Assembly (NCBI GenBank): GCA_902618015.1
Contig: CACMYX010000007.1
Location: 1-57,802, forward strand
Length of the DNA stretch: 57,802 nt
Direction of reading: 5' to 3'
Origin: an uncultured Alphaproteobacteria bacterium
GTDB taxonomy: Bacteria > Pseudomonadota > Alphaproteobacteria > HIMB59 > GCA-002718135
In this document: positions 26,882 to 35,866 of the stretch, piece by piece
Layout of the letters: every line of letters begins with the position of its first letter
Position numbering within the stretch: position 1 is the stretch's first letter
Position numbers and translations under genes: made by a program
The notes under the pieces: generated by a model
Told to the model about the DNA's origin: nothing
The model's input: only the letters and a program-made list of their open reading frames with translations
Databases searched by the model: none

Positions 26882-27718
26882 ATGGGAATTGTAACTGACG
26901 TAATTTTACCTCTATCTTTAGCATTCATTATGTTTTCTCTTGGTTTGGGATTATCACTTTCTGATTTTACTAGAGTTTTTTTTAAACCGCGAGATTTTTT
27001 AATAGGTTTATTTTTTCAGGTAATTATTTTACCCATAGTTGCACTTATTATCGTATTCTTTTGGCCATTAACACCTGAGCTTGCAATTGGAGTGATGATC
27101 CTAGCAGCTGCTCCTGGAGGAGTTACAAGTAATGTTCTAACATCTTATGCAAGAGGAAACATCGCTTTATCTATTTCATTAACTGCAATAAATAGCATTC
27201 TTTGTGTTATTACTGTTCCACTAATTCTAATAATTTCATTATCGCTTCTGGGTTATGGTGGCTTAAATGAAGGTCAATCATTATTAAACGTCGCTTTTCA
27301 AATGTTTTTAATTGTAACTATTCCTGTAATTTTGGGTGTTTTATTAAGTAGCTTCTTATCCAGTTTTGAGAAAATTGCTAAAAACATCTCTATTGTTTTA
27401 TTTGCATTAGTACTTCTCGGTGCGATTGTTTCTCAAAGAGAAAATGTTGTTAGTTATTTTGCTCAAGCCGGTTTGGTTATGTTATTTCTCAATGTGATAA
27501 TGATGATAATTGTTTATTTTCTATCGAGATCTTTTAATGCATCTAAAGAAACTTTCAGATGTTGGTTAATGGAAGTGGGGCTTCAAAATGGAACTTTAGC
27601 AATTGTAGTAGCTAATACTTTTTTTGCAAGTACAGTTTATTTAATACCTGCAGCTATTTATAGCTTGATAATGTACGCAACCGCTCTTCCTTTAATATAT
27701 TTCTTAAGAAGAAATTAA
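26882..27718 (+). CDS. Bile acid:sodium symporter-family transporter
   Basis: A 278-residue membrane protein with about nine segments. AAAPGGVTSNVLTSYARGN around residues 77-95 is the diagnostic BASS-family sodium-site region. Bacterial members carry sodium-coupled organic anions such as pyruvate-like acids, pantoate or sulfonates rather than bile acids. It lies 52 bases after the catabolic operon and could supply or export an acid of that pathway. Its end overlaps the convergent PhyH gene by 15 bases. Confidence 0.87.
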   Translation: MGIVTDVILPLSLAFIMFSLGLGLSLSDFTRVFFKPRDFLIGLFFQVIILPIVALIIVFFWPLTPELAIGVMILAAAPGGVTSNVLTSYARGNIALSISLTAINSILCVITVPLILIISLSLLGYGGLNEGQSLLNVAFQMFLIVTIPVILGVLLSSFLSSFEKIAKNISIVLFALVLLGAIVSQRENVVSYFAQAGLVMLFLNVIMMIIVYFLSRSFNASKETFRCWLMEVGLQNGTLAIVVANTFFASTVYLIPAAIYSLIMYATALPLIYFLRRN

Positions 27719-28498
27719 GATTGGAAAAGTTTCACTATCTAAAATTTCATTATTTTTTAAATTAATATTTGGAAAAGGTGGAGACATTTCACCTTTCCTT
27801 TTTATGTATCTAGCGTCATCACCTGTAAATCTTACAGAAAAGGCTCTTCTTCTATTATTTGAATTATTTCCATATGCAGCATGAATTGTTGCATAATTAA
27901 ATGCAATGGCATCACCTAGCTCACATTCATAGGATATTATTTCATAGTCTTTTCTATTATTTTCAATATCTGGAATTTTTTCAAATTCTTTATCTTTATG
28001 TTCGTAGTCATGACCTTTAAATTTTGTAGGTAAAAATATTTTATTCCATTTATGTGATCCTAGTATGAATTCCATTGATGAATTAATGTCAATTTTATCA
28101 AGTGGTATCCAAATACTTACATTGTCTCTCCCTTGTACACAGTAATATCCCTGATCTTGATGCCACGGTGTTCTTTTTTTTGATCCTTTTTCTTTTATTA
28201 AAACATGCTCGTGGAATAAATTTACTTTATTAGATTGCATTAATGAACCAGCGATTTTGGCAATATTAGAATTAAAAATAAAATTTTTATACTCTTTTAT
28301 TCTTTGCCAATTACAATAATCATCATAAAAAATTTCTTTATCATCTAATTTTTCGTAAACACATTTATATTCACTTGGTTTTTGAAAATTGTACTCAATA
28401 CCTTTTCTTAACTCTTCAATCCATTTTTGATCAATGATTTTTTTTAGTAATACAACCCCATTATTTTGAAATTCACTTCTTATTTTTTTATCAATCAT
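27704..28498 (-). CDS. Phytanoyl-CoA dioxygenase (PhyH)-family oxygenase
   Basis: A 264-residue Fe(II)/2-oxoglutarate oxygenase. The iron ligands are HQD in TPWHQDQGYY near residue 117 and the distal H in YATIHAAYGNN; the 2-oxoglutarate arginine is in RRRAFSVRF. PhyH relatives hydroxylate varied small molecules, including ectoine and phosphonates, and the substrate here is unknown. It is the last of nine minus-strand genes and begins directly at the end of the ABC permease gene. Confidence 0.85.
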   Translation of the reverse strand: MIDKKIRSEFQNNGVVLLKKIIDQKWIEELRKGIEYNFQKPSEYKCVYEKLDDKEIFYDDYCNWQRIKEYKNFIFNSNIAKIAGSLMQSNKVNLFHEHVLIKEKGSKKRTPWHQDQGYYCVQGRDNVSIWIPLDKIDINSSMEFILGSHKWNKIFLPTKFKGHDYEHKDKEFEKIPDIENNRKDYEIISYECELGDAIAFNYATIHAAYGNNSNNRRRAFSVRFTGDDARYIKRKGEMSPPFPNINLKNNEILDSETFPILISS

Positions 28499-29260
28499 TT
28501 AATCTTTAATTCTATATCCTTTTGAAAATGTATATGTAATAAATATTATGCATCCGATTAAAATTGTCAGGATAGTTAATGTACTTGTAAATAGTGAAAC
28601 ATCAGAAACCTCGTAAAAACTATATCTGAAACCACTTATTAAATATAAAACAGGATTAAGTAAGGATATTTTCTGCCAAAATTCTGGAAGCATATTAATA
28701 GAATAAAAACTCCCTCCTAAGAAAACTAATGGAGTAATTATTAGAATTGGAATAATTTGCAATCCTTCAAAGCCCTCGGCATACATTCCAATTATAAAGC
28801 CAAATAAAGCAAATGTAATGGATGTTAGAATTAAAAAAAACATCATGAGAAGAGGGTGATCTATTCTTACATCTACAAAAAAATTAGCTGTTAGAATAAT
28901 TACACATCCAATTATTAATGATTTGGATGCTGCGGCTCCTACAAAACCAAGTACTATCTCAAATGATGATAATGGTGCAGCAAGTATTTCATAGATAGTA
29001 TTTGTAAATCTTGGAAAATAAAAAGCAAAAGAAGCATTTGAAATTGATTGCGTTAAGATAGTTAACATAATCATTCCTGGTACGATATAAGAGCCATAAT
29101 TTATTCCATCTATCTCTGTAATTCTTGAACCAATTGCGGACCCAAAAACTACAAAGTAAAGAGAAGTTGTGATTATTGGTGAGGCAAGACTTTGAAATAA
29201 GGTTCTTCTAAACCTTTCCATTTCATGAATATATATCGCTTTAATTCCGTACCAATTCAT
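28499..29260 (-). CDS. ABC-2 type permease (YadH-like)
   Basis: A 253-residue export permease with six membrane segments. The start resembles E. coli YadH, with KAIYIHEMERF, then SPIITTSLYFVVFGSAIGSRI and VLYLISGFRYSFY near the end. It overlaps its ATPase gene by 20 bases, so the two form a YadGH-like exporter. The substrate is not known. Confidence 0.88.
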   Translation of the reverse strand: MNWYGIKAIYIHEMERFRRTLFQSLASPIITTSLYFVVFGSAIGSRITEIDGINYGSYIVPGMIMLTILTQSISNASFAFYFPRFTNTIYEILAAPLSSFEIVLGFVGAAASKSLIIGCVIILTANFFVDVRIDHPLLMMFFLILTSITFALFGFIIGMYAEGFEGLQIIPILIITPLVFLGGSFYSINMLPEFWQKISLLNPVLYLISGFRYSFYEVSDVSLFTSTLTILTILIGCIIFITYTFSKGYRIKD

Positions 29261-30185
29261 TATTATTTTCCTTTATTAATTTAATGAAAATCTCTTCAAG
29301 TGAACTTTGCTCAGTATTAATATCTTTTATTTCATAACCATCTTTTTTTACATCATTTAATAATTCAGCAATGTCAGTTGTGTTTGAGTTTAAATTATAG
29401 GTATGTGAGATAATTTTATTTGTTTGATCTAAAGTAAAATTATATTTTGATAATTTACCATTTATTTTTTCTATAGGTTCAAATAATTCAATTTTAATTG
29501 TTTTTTCTCCAAGTTTTTTAATTAATTTATCTTTTTCATCAACTAAAATTATTTTACCATCGTTTATAACTGCCACTCTATCACTTAACTCTTCAGCTTC
29601 TTCAATATAATGTGTTGTTAAAATAATTGTTACTCCATCTTCATTTAATTTTTTAACAACATTCCACATGTCTTTGCGTAATTCAACATCCACACTAGCT
29701 GTTGGTTCATCTAAAAATAATAATTTAGGTTGGTGAGATAAAGCTTTAGCTATCAGAACCCTTCTTTTCATTCCACCCGATAGTTCTTTAATTTTATTAT
29801 CTTTTTTGTCCCATAAGGATAGTTGTTTTAAAAGCTTTTCTATATAATTATGATCAGGCTTCTTACCAAAAAGACCTCTAGAATAATTAACATTGTTCCA
29901 GACAGTTTCAAAAGATTCAAGATTTAATTCTTGAGGAACAATACCTGTCATTTTTCTAGTAGTTCGATAATTTTTAATAATATCCATATTATTTATTTTT
30001 ATTGTTCCTGTATTAAAATTTACAATTCCACAAATTGAGTTTATCAGTGTTGATTTTCCTGCACCATTTGGTCCAAGTAGTGCAAATATTTCTCCTTCTT
30101 TAATATTAAGATTTACATTTTCTAATGCTTTAACTGAATTTTTATAAAATTTAGTTACATTATTTATCTCAAGTATATTCTTCAT
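29241..30185 (-). CDS. ABC exporter ATPase (YadG-like)
   Basis: A 314-residue ATPase of the CcmA/YadG/NodI type. Walker A GPNGAGKST, signature LSGGMKRRVLIAKAL, Walker B LLFLDEPTASVD and switch TTHYIEEAEEL are all intact. A C-terminal regulatory region after residue 225 is typical of drug and polysaccharide exporters. It is coupled to the permease at 28499 and lies three bases after the photolyase-like gene. Confidence 0.92.
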   Translation of the reverse strand: MKNILEINNVTKFYKNSVKALENVNLNIKEGEIFALLGPNGAGKSTLINSICGIVNFNTGTIKINNMDIIKNYRTTRKMTGIVPQELNLESFETVWNNVNYSRGLFGKKPDHNYIEKLLKQLSLWDKKDNKIKELSGGMKRRVLIAKALSHQPKLLFLDEPTASVDVELRKDMWNVVKKLNEDGVTIILTTHYIEEAEELSDRVAVINDGKIILVDEKDKLIKKLGEKTIKIELFEPIEKINGKLSKYNFTLDQTNKIISHTYNLNSNTTDIAELLNDVKKDGYEIKDINTEQSSLEEIFIKLIKENNNELVRN

Positions 30186-30188
30186 AAT

Positions 30189-31367
30189 TTAAAATTTTGT
30201 AATTAGATTTGGAATATTTTGTTTAAATTTGAAATAACCTTTTTTTGAAAAAATCCAACTATTAACATCATATTTTCTATTAAAAATTATAAAATTAATT
30301 GATGGATATTTTGTAATTATTTTTTTATAAATTTTTTTCCAATTTCCCTTAGTTACATAGGGTAAATAAATTTCTTGAATTTGAAATTTTTCTATCCATT
30401 TATTTAAATTTTCAAAATAACTTTCAAATTGAATATCAATTTTAATGTTTTTATAAAAATCATCATCACTGAAACATGAAATACAAATACTTTTTATATG
30501 TTTAATTATTTTTTCAGAGAAATTGTGATCATTATAATCTTCTAGTGGCAAACCTGTAAAAACATTTACTTTTTTATGATTTAAATCTTTTAGAATATTT
30601 AATTCATCAGTTGGTATTAAAATATATTTTATCTCTTCAAGATTATAATCAGAATTTAAATGTAGTTCATTTACATTATAAATTTTTTCTTCAATTAAGG
30701 GATTTGCATTTTCATTTAAAATTTCATTATCTGATATTTCAATATTACTATATTTTTCTATATTACTTTTTCTTGCCAAATAATTTTTACCCTTAGTCTG
30801 TATACCAGCAACCCATCTCCATGATAGAGTATTAGATGCTGGATCGCCATCCAATAAATGTTGCATAAAAAAATCCGCTCCAAGTTGCCAAGGTAAATTA
30901 AGTGTAAAAATCCAAATTGAGGCAAACCACATTCTTACATGATTATGTAAGTATCCATTTTCTTTAAGATTATTTACCCAATTATTAAAAAATGATAGAT
31001 TTGTATTTCCAGAAATTGCATTTAAATAAAATTTTTTATTACCAAATTCTTCAATTAATTTATTTCTATCTTCTAAATAATCAGAATAAACCAAAGGTCT
31101 ATGTTCAAGCCATCCTTTCCAATAAGTTCTCCAATAAATTTCTTGGATAAATTTCTCACATTCTCTAAGATCATATTTTTTTAAGACTTCCCCCAAAACT
31201 TGTTCTTCAGAAATTAGCCTATATCTTATGAAGGGAGATAATAGAGATGTAGTATTATTATTAGATCTGTCCTCACTGTAATTTCTATTTGCTTCATAAT
31301 ATTTTCCAGTTTTAGGCAAATAAGATAGGAATTGCTCTTCAGCAAAGCTGATATTTGATTTAAACAT
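30189..31367 (-). CDS. Photolyase/cryptochrome FAD-domain protein with reversed domain order
   Basis: A 392-residue flavoprotein. Residues 1 to about 220 are a photolyase FAD-binding domain: TSLLSPFIRYRLIS, EIYWRTYWKGWLEHRP, NHVRMWFASIWIFTL and the DGDPASNTLSWRWVAGIQT core. Classical photolyases put this after an N-terminal alpha/beta antenna domain of about 130 residues. Here there is no such domain, and the neighbouring gene ends 11 bases upstream. Instead about 170 residues follow it that alternate strands and helices (KYILIPTDEL, KKVNVFTGLPLED, EIYLPYV), possibly a permuted alpha/beta domain. It may repair pyrimidine dimers or be a light sensor. Confidence 0.82.
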   Translation of the reverse strand: MFKSNISFAEEQFLSYLPKTGKYYEANRNYSEDRSNNNTTSLLSPFIRYRLISEEQVLGEVLKKYDLRECEKFIQEIYWRTYWKGWLEHRPLVYSDYLEDRNKLIEEFGNKKFYLNAISGNTNLSFFNNWVNNLKENGYLHNHVRMWFASIWIFTLNLPWQLGADFFMQHLLDGDPASNTLSWRWVAGIQTKGKNYLARKSNIEKYSNIEISDNEILNENANPLIEEKIYNVNELHLNSDYNLEEIKYILIPTDELNILKDLNHKKVNVFTGLPLEDYNDHNFSEKIIKHIKSICISCFSDDDFYKNIKIDIQFESYFENLNKWIEKFQIQEIYLPYVTKGNWKKIYKKIITKYPSINFIIFNRKYDVNSWIFSKKGYFKFKQNIPNLITKF

Positions 31368-31378
31368 TTTAGTATTGA

Positions 31379-31765
31379 TTAATCGTCAGGTAATTTTTTA
31401 GAGCGCCTATTAAGTATTTCCATGTGACGTACTCTTAATACAACAATTGCGATAGCTAATATCAATATTGCTACAGATTCATACACATAGGCAGATGGAT
31501 CAACATCTTTTCTTTGCATAATTATCATTCTGGCAAGAGCTGTCATTGCAATGAAAAGAGGGTAGCTCATTCTTATCATTTTCGAAACCCAGTACTCTTT
31601 AATCATTCCAATAATTTCAATATAAATAAATAGCAAAAGAATGTCCGCAAGTGTAACTTTGTAAACTGCAATCATTCCTTGTATTTCCATACCAATAGCA
31701 ATGATTGTACAAACGATAAGTACTGAAAGTACAATTTTTTCTAATAACTCAAAATAACTATTCAT
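31379..31765 (-). CDS. psiE: PsiE-like phosphate-starvation-type membrane protein
   Basis: A 128-residue protein with four membrane segments and the PsiE-like pattern: hydrophobic N-terminus, LADILLLFIYIEIIGMIKEYW, then SYPLFIAMTALARMIIM and a late segment ending VVLRVRHMEIL. PsiE is phosphate-starvation induced in E. coli, but its molecular role is unknown. It ends exactly where the DCC gene's reading stops upstream, so the two genes are adjacent in one transcript. Confidence 0.78.
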   Translation of the reverse strand: MNSYFELLEKIVLSVLIVCTIIAIGMEIQGMIAVYKVTLADILLLFIYIEIIGMIKEYWVSKMIRMSYPLFIAMTALARMIIMQRKDVDPSAYVYESVAILILAIAIVVLRVRHMEILNRRSKKLPDD

Positions 31766-32128
31766 TTAAATTCTTTCTAATTTATTTAGTTGATTCTTGT
31801 TTTTGTAAAATAGAATTAATGCAAAAGCTTCATAAATAACCCAAGAAATCTGATATATTATTGGTTTTCTAATAATTTTTGCCAAAAACCTGTATTTTGG
31901 TATCTCTAACCACATTTCAATAAAAGCATCAACTCCTGAAAAAACTTTATTATTTTTTTTTGTATGTAGACGTCTTAAAAGTTCTTTTGCATTTTTATTT
32001 GTTTCTAATTTTGATTCATTTACGTTATTTATGTCTATCCACTCAATATTATTCTTAGTTTTTTTATAGTGATTGATTTCAAAACTACAAATACTGCATG
32101 ATTTGTTATAAAAAACTTTTGTGTCCAT
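31766..32128 (-). CDS. DCC-family (DUF393) thiol-disulfide oxidoreductase-like protein
   Basis: A 120-residue thioredoxin-fold protein. The N-terminal VFYNKSCSICSFE carries the C-x-x-C, although the usual D-x-x-C-x-x-C (DCC) motif has lysine and serine in place of the acidic residue. SGVDAFIEMWLEIPKY and a C-terminal hydrophobic stretch match the family. Its role is unknown. It lies directly upstream of psiE on the same strand. Confidence 0.78.
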   Translation of the reverse strand: MDTKVFYNKSCSICSFEINHYKKTKNNIEWIDINNVNESKLETNKNAKELLRRLHTKKNNKVFSGVDAFIEMWLEIPKYRFLAKIIRKPIIYQISWVIYEAFALILFYKNKNQLNKLERI

Positions 32129-32142
32129 AATAATTAAATAAC

Positions 32143-32937
32143 TTAAATATATTCAAATTCAATTGAACCTAATTGATTAAAATCAGCTTTAATTTTACTT
32201 TTAGGATAAATTCTAAATGCTTTAGTGCAAGATCCAGAACTAATAAACTGACCTTTAAGCATTGGCTCGCCTTTTTCTGCAAGATTGTTTATCAGCCAAA
32301 GAACTGCATTTAACGGATTATCCAATACATTTTTTGTATTTCCAGTATCTACAATTGTGTCATTTATTAATAAACTTACTTCAAAATTATTAAGATCAAC
32401 ATCTTTAATTTTAATTAAATTTTCATCAATTATCCAAAATTCTGAAGCTCCATTAGTTGATATTACGTTTAAGGCGCCAATCTCTGATAATGGTTTTCTA
32501 AATCTAAAATCAACTATTTCAACTGAACAAAATAAACCATCTAATAAGTGATCTAAATCTTTGAATTCGAAAGGAGCTTTAGAAATATTTATATCATCTT
32601 TTATTCTAAAACTAATTTCTGGCTCAACATATGGTTCAGAGAAATTTTTGGAATTTAATAAATGAACATTTTTTGAACTGTATCGATTAAATAGATTTCC
32701 ATAGAAAGGTTCTTTTATATTCATCTGTTTCTGAGCAGCTAGAGATGTGCATCCAACTTTTTTTCCAATACAGAAATTATCTTTTAATTCTAAATATCTT
32801 AGTTTTAGATTTTCTTGTATTAAATAAGCATCATTAATTGTTTTTGGTTCTAAATGTTTTAGCGAACTTAATCCTGTTTTATTTAATCTATGTTCAAATA
32901 AAATTTTTGATGCTTCTTGAATATTTTCTTTGATCAT
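32143..32937 (-). CDS. 2-keto-4-pentenoate hydratase/fumarylacetoacetase-family enzyme
   Basis: A 264-residue MhpD-like hydratase or decarboxylase. The metal-binding glutamates are in PYVEPEISFRI near residue 100, IGKKVGCTS precedes them, and GQFISSGSCT lies near the C-terminus. Family members hydrate 2-hydroxydienoates or decarboxylate 4-oxalocrotonate in aromatic meta-cleavage; no such pathway is visible here. It overlaps the sulfotransferase-like gene by four bases. Confidence 0.8.
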   Translation of the reverse strand: MIKENIQEASKILFEHRLNKTGLSSLKHLEPKTINDAYLIQENLKLRYLELKDNFCIGKKVGCTSLAAQKQMNIKEPFYGNLFNRYSSKNVHLLNSKNFSEPYVEPEISFRIKDDINISKAPFEFKDLDHLLDGLFCSVEIVDFRFRKPLSEIGALNVISTNGASEFWIIDENLIKIKDVDLNNFEVSLLINDTIVDTGNTKNVLDNPLNAVLWLINNLAEKGEPMLKGQFISSGSCTKAFRIYPKSKIKADFNQLGSIEFEYI

Positions 32938-33647
32938 ATCTTAATTGAATATTCATTTATTTCTTCATAGATCTTTAGGCATTCTTTATAAATATTTTCA
33001 AAATCTTTAGGCACATTGTATTCTTTTTTACTATTAGGATTAAATGTTGTTGTTGAAATCACATCCTGATACCAAACTTTAGACCAAATTCCATCAGTAT
33101 CTCTAAAACCTTTTGGCCAATTGAGCATTTTGTCATCAAAATTTAAATTTAATTTTTTACATAAAATTTTTAAATATTTTTCAGGATTTTCTAATAAATA
33201 ATCTGAATTAATTACAATTGGTTTTTTTGAATTTAATAATTTAAAAATTTGATAAAGTTTTTCAAATCCAACATCTTTTATTGATTTTAAAGTATTTTTT
33301 TTTATGTATGAAACAATTACTTTTGCAGGATCCCGGATTAAAAAACAATTTAAACCTTTATTTATCCAATCTAAATTTGTTTCATCTAAAATGTGATGAG
33401 TCATATGTTTTTGATAAAAAATTTTATAATTATTATCATTTTTTGTAATTAAATTTATGATTTCTTTTTCATCAAATGGATAAGTATTGATAATTTTATC
33501 TTTCATTGGATGATCTAAATTTGTATTCTTTAAGTAATATGAATAAAATGGTTCATCATAAACTTTTGTATCAGTTCTATTTTCAAATGATCTCATCAAT
33601 GCGGTACTGATATTTCTAGGACCCGACCACATGAATATATTAATCAT
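32934..33647 (-). CDS. Sulfotransferase-like P-loop protein
   Basis: A 237-residue protein whose N-terminus, MWSGPRNISTALMRSFENR, resembles the phosphosulfate-binding loop of sulfotransferases, and LIRDPAKVIVSY resembles the 3'-phosphate motif. It could transfer sulfate from PAPS, or be a nucleotide-binding relative. It sits directly after, and adjacent to, a class IV aminotransferase; this pairing occurs in several alphaproteobacteria as far as I recall. The acceptor is unknown. Confidence 0.7.
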   Translation of the reverse strand: MINIFMWSGPRNISTALMRSFENRTDTKVYDEPFYSYYLKNTNLDHPMKDKIINTYPFDEKEIINLITKNDNNYKIFYQKHMTHHILDETNLDWINKGLNCFLIRDPAKVIVSYIKKNTLKSIKDVGFEKLYQIFKLLNSKKPIVINSDYLLENPEKYLKILCKKLNLNFDDKMLNWPKGFRDTDGIWSKVWYQDVISTTTFNPNSKKEYNVPKDFENIYKECLKIYEEINEYSIKI

Positions 33648-34538
33648 TTAAAATAAATTATTATAAAAATTTGATAATTTTATTGTTACTGGATTTTTTT
33701 TTAGCGAAAATTTTCTTTTATTTATTGCATTAACGGGTACAATACCTGCAAATGAACCAGTTACAAATGCTTCATCAGCATTTAATACTTCTTTTAACTT
33801 AAAGTTTTTTTCTTTTACTTTAATTTTATTTTTTTTACATAATTCTATAATTTTTTTTCTAGTAATCCCTGTTACGCAATATTTACCAGTTGAGGTAAAA
33901 ACCGTGTTATCTTTTACAAAGAAGAAATGTGTACTATTATTTGTTGCTACATTTCCGTTAATATCAAACATAAGAGCTTCATCAGCATTTTTTTTATTAG
34001 CCTCAATACATGCGAGAATACAATTAAGTTTACTAAGTGAATTTATTTGAGGATTTTGAACATTAATAGGACCTCTTATTGTATTAACTGTAACTAATTT
34101 TAATCCTTTTTTATAGGCCTGAATATCCGGTTTTTTATATTCAGGTATAATTATAATAGTTGGCTTTGATATGGTAACCTTAGGTGATTGATAAGGAGTT
34201 GATTTGATACCCCTTGAAATAATTATTCTCAAATGAACATCTGTTTTCATTTTATTAACTTTAATTGTTTTATTAAGTGCTTGAGTCATACTTTTACGTG
34301 ACAAAGGTATTTTTAAATCAATTAGTTTTGCATCTTTATATAATCGATCTAAATGCTCCCTAAGAAAAATGAAATTATTTTTATGATATCTTAATGAGTC
34401 CCAAACTCCATCACCAAGAAGAACAGAAGAGTCAAAAACTGATATTTTAGCATCTTTTCTTTTATATAACTTTCCATTGATATAGATTTTTATTTTCTCA
34501 TTTCTTTTGTCTTTTATAAAATCATGACTTGAAACCAT
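33648..34538 (-). CDS. Class IV aminotransferase (branched-chain/D-amino acid type)
   Basis: A 296-residue PLP fold type IV enzyme. The PLP lysine is K170 in SLSKLNCILA. INGKLYKRKDAKISVFDSSVLLGDGVWDSLR at about 20-50 marks the family start, and ATNNSTHFFFV and GITRKKIIELC the second half. IlvE, D-alanine aminotransferase and aminodeoxychorismate lyase share this fold, and the sequence does not fix the substrate. It heads a nine-gene minus-strand operon and is divergent from the MFS gene. Confidence 0.85.
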   Translation of the reverse strand: MVSSHDFIKDKRNEKIKIYINGKLYKRKDAKISVFDSSVLLGDGVWDSLRYHKNNFIFLREHLDRLYKDAKLIDLKIPLSRKSMTQALNKTIKVNKMKTDVHLRIIISRGIKSTPYQSPKVTISKPTIIIIPEYKKPDIQAYKKGLKLVTVNTIRGPINVQNPQINSLSKLNCILACIEANKKNADEALMFDINGNVATNNSTHFFFVKDNTVFTSTGKYCVTGITRKKIIELCKKNKIKVKEKNFKLKEVLNADEAFVTGSFAGIVPVNAINKRKFSLKKNPVTIKLSNFYNNLF

Positions 34539-34590
34539 TATTAACTTTATCTTAATAATAAATATTGGTCCAATTAATTATTTTTAACTT

Positions 34591-34619
34591 TTGTTTACAA
34601 TCAGAGAGTGACATATAAA
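34591..34619 (+). promoter_or_regulatory. Candidate sigma-70 promoter for the MFS gene
   Basis: TTGTTT (34591-34596) and TATAAA (34614-34619) have a 17-base spacer, about 36 bases upstream of the ATG at 34656. It lies in the 117-base divergent region with the aminotransferase gene. A second TATAAT at 34628-34633 lacks a good -35. Confidence 0.4.
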
Positions 34620-34655
34620 TAGATTAATATAATCAACTAATAATTAACTTTTTTT

Positions 34656-35816
34656 ATGCTCAATAAAAATTTTATCATAATTTGTATTTCTTCTACAATT
34701 GCTACTTTTCCACCAATGGCAGTAGTATTATTAGGAGGAATAATAACATCTCAGATAATGTTTAAAGATTCATTGGCCACGCTTCCAATAACTTTAATGA
34801 TTGTAGGTATGGCGTTAGGCGCACCTTTTGCTTCTAGATTTATGAGCATTTGGGGGAGAAAGAGGGGTTTTTTATTTTCATCAATTTTAAGCTTCTTTGC
34901 TTTAATACTATGCTCAATTTCTATCTATTTAGAAATTTTTTTTATTTTTGCATTAGGCAATTTTTTAATTGGAAGTTCGCAGGCTTTTATACACCAGTAT
35001 CGTTTTGCTGCCTCTGAGTCTGTAAAAAAAGAATTTATTCCAAGGTCTATATCTATAATTTTATTATTAGGTGTTGTTTCTGCATTACTATCCTCTAATT
35101 TTGCAGAATACTTTAAAGATTATTTTGCAAACCATTTATTTTTAGGAAGTTATATCTTCTTATCAATTACTGGCATTATCCCTTTCTTTATTATTCTTTT
35201 TTACGAAGATAAAATAGCCAATAATGATAATAGTAAATTTAATATTGAGACTATATTTAAACTACTAAAAAATATTAAAATAATTCAATCAATAGTTAGC
35301 GCAGGACTTGGTTATTTTATAATGGCAATCATTATGACTGCAACTCCATTACACATGCATTTAGTTAATAAATTTACTTTATTCGAGACAAGTATCGTAA
35401 TTCAATTACATGTAATTGGAATGTTTCTTCCATCATTATTTTCCGGTGATTTGATTAAAAAATTTGGAAATACAAATATTATTTACACAGGTGTCATCAT
35501 TTTATTCTTAAGTATTTTTATAAATACTTTTTTTGATTTCTATTATTCATTTATGCTTGGCTTGCTACTCTTAGGTATTGGATGGAATTTTTTGTTTGTT
35601 TCTGGATCAGCATTATTAGTTGTTTCTTATGAAGAAAAAGACAAATTTACTGCTCAAGGTTTAAATGATTTTATTGTTTTTTCTACTCAAGGAATTGGAT
35701 CTTTGTCTGCTGGTTTTCTTTTATATTTTTCAAGTTGGAATGTTATAAACCTTATTTGTATTCCATTATTAATTATTATTATCATGGTTTCTATATTTGC
35801 TTCAAATAATAGCTAG
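34656..35816 (+). CDS. Major facilitator superfamily transporter
   Basis: A 386-residue permease with about 12 membrane segments. The MFS loop between segments 2 and 3 appears as SRFMSIWGRKRGFL. Substrate unknown. It shows no cytoplasmic or periplasmic extra domain. It begins a plus-strand run of MFS, dehydrogenase, small membrane protein and dmdA, so it may move a sulfur compound or an organic acid; that is inference from position only. Confidence 0.85.
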   Translation: MLNKNFIIICISSTIATFPPMAVVLLGGIITSQIMFKDSLATLPITLMIVGMALGAPFASRFMSIWGRKRGFLFSSILSFFALILCSISIYLEIFFIFALGNFLIGSSQAFIHQYRFAASESVKKEFIPRSISIILLLGVVSALLSSNFAEYFKDYFANHLFLGSYIFLSITGIIPFFIILFYEDKIANNDNSKFNIETIFKLLKNIKIIQSIVSAGLGYFIMAIIMTATPLHMHLVNKFTLFETSIVIQLHVIGMFLPSLFSGDLIKKFGNTNIIYTGVIILFLSIFINTFFDFYYSFMLGLLLLGIGWNFLFVSGSALLVVSYEEKDKFTAQGLNDFIVFSTQGIGSLSAGFLLYFSSWNVINLICIPLLIIIIMVSIFASNNS

Positions 35817-35866
35817 ACTACATAAAAATCTTTTAAATAATATTTTTTTCATTATATTCTTATTTT

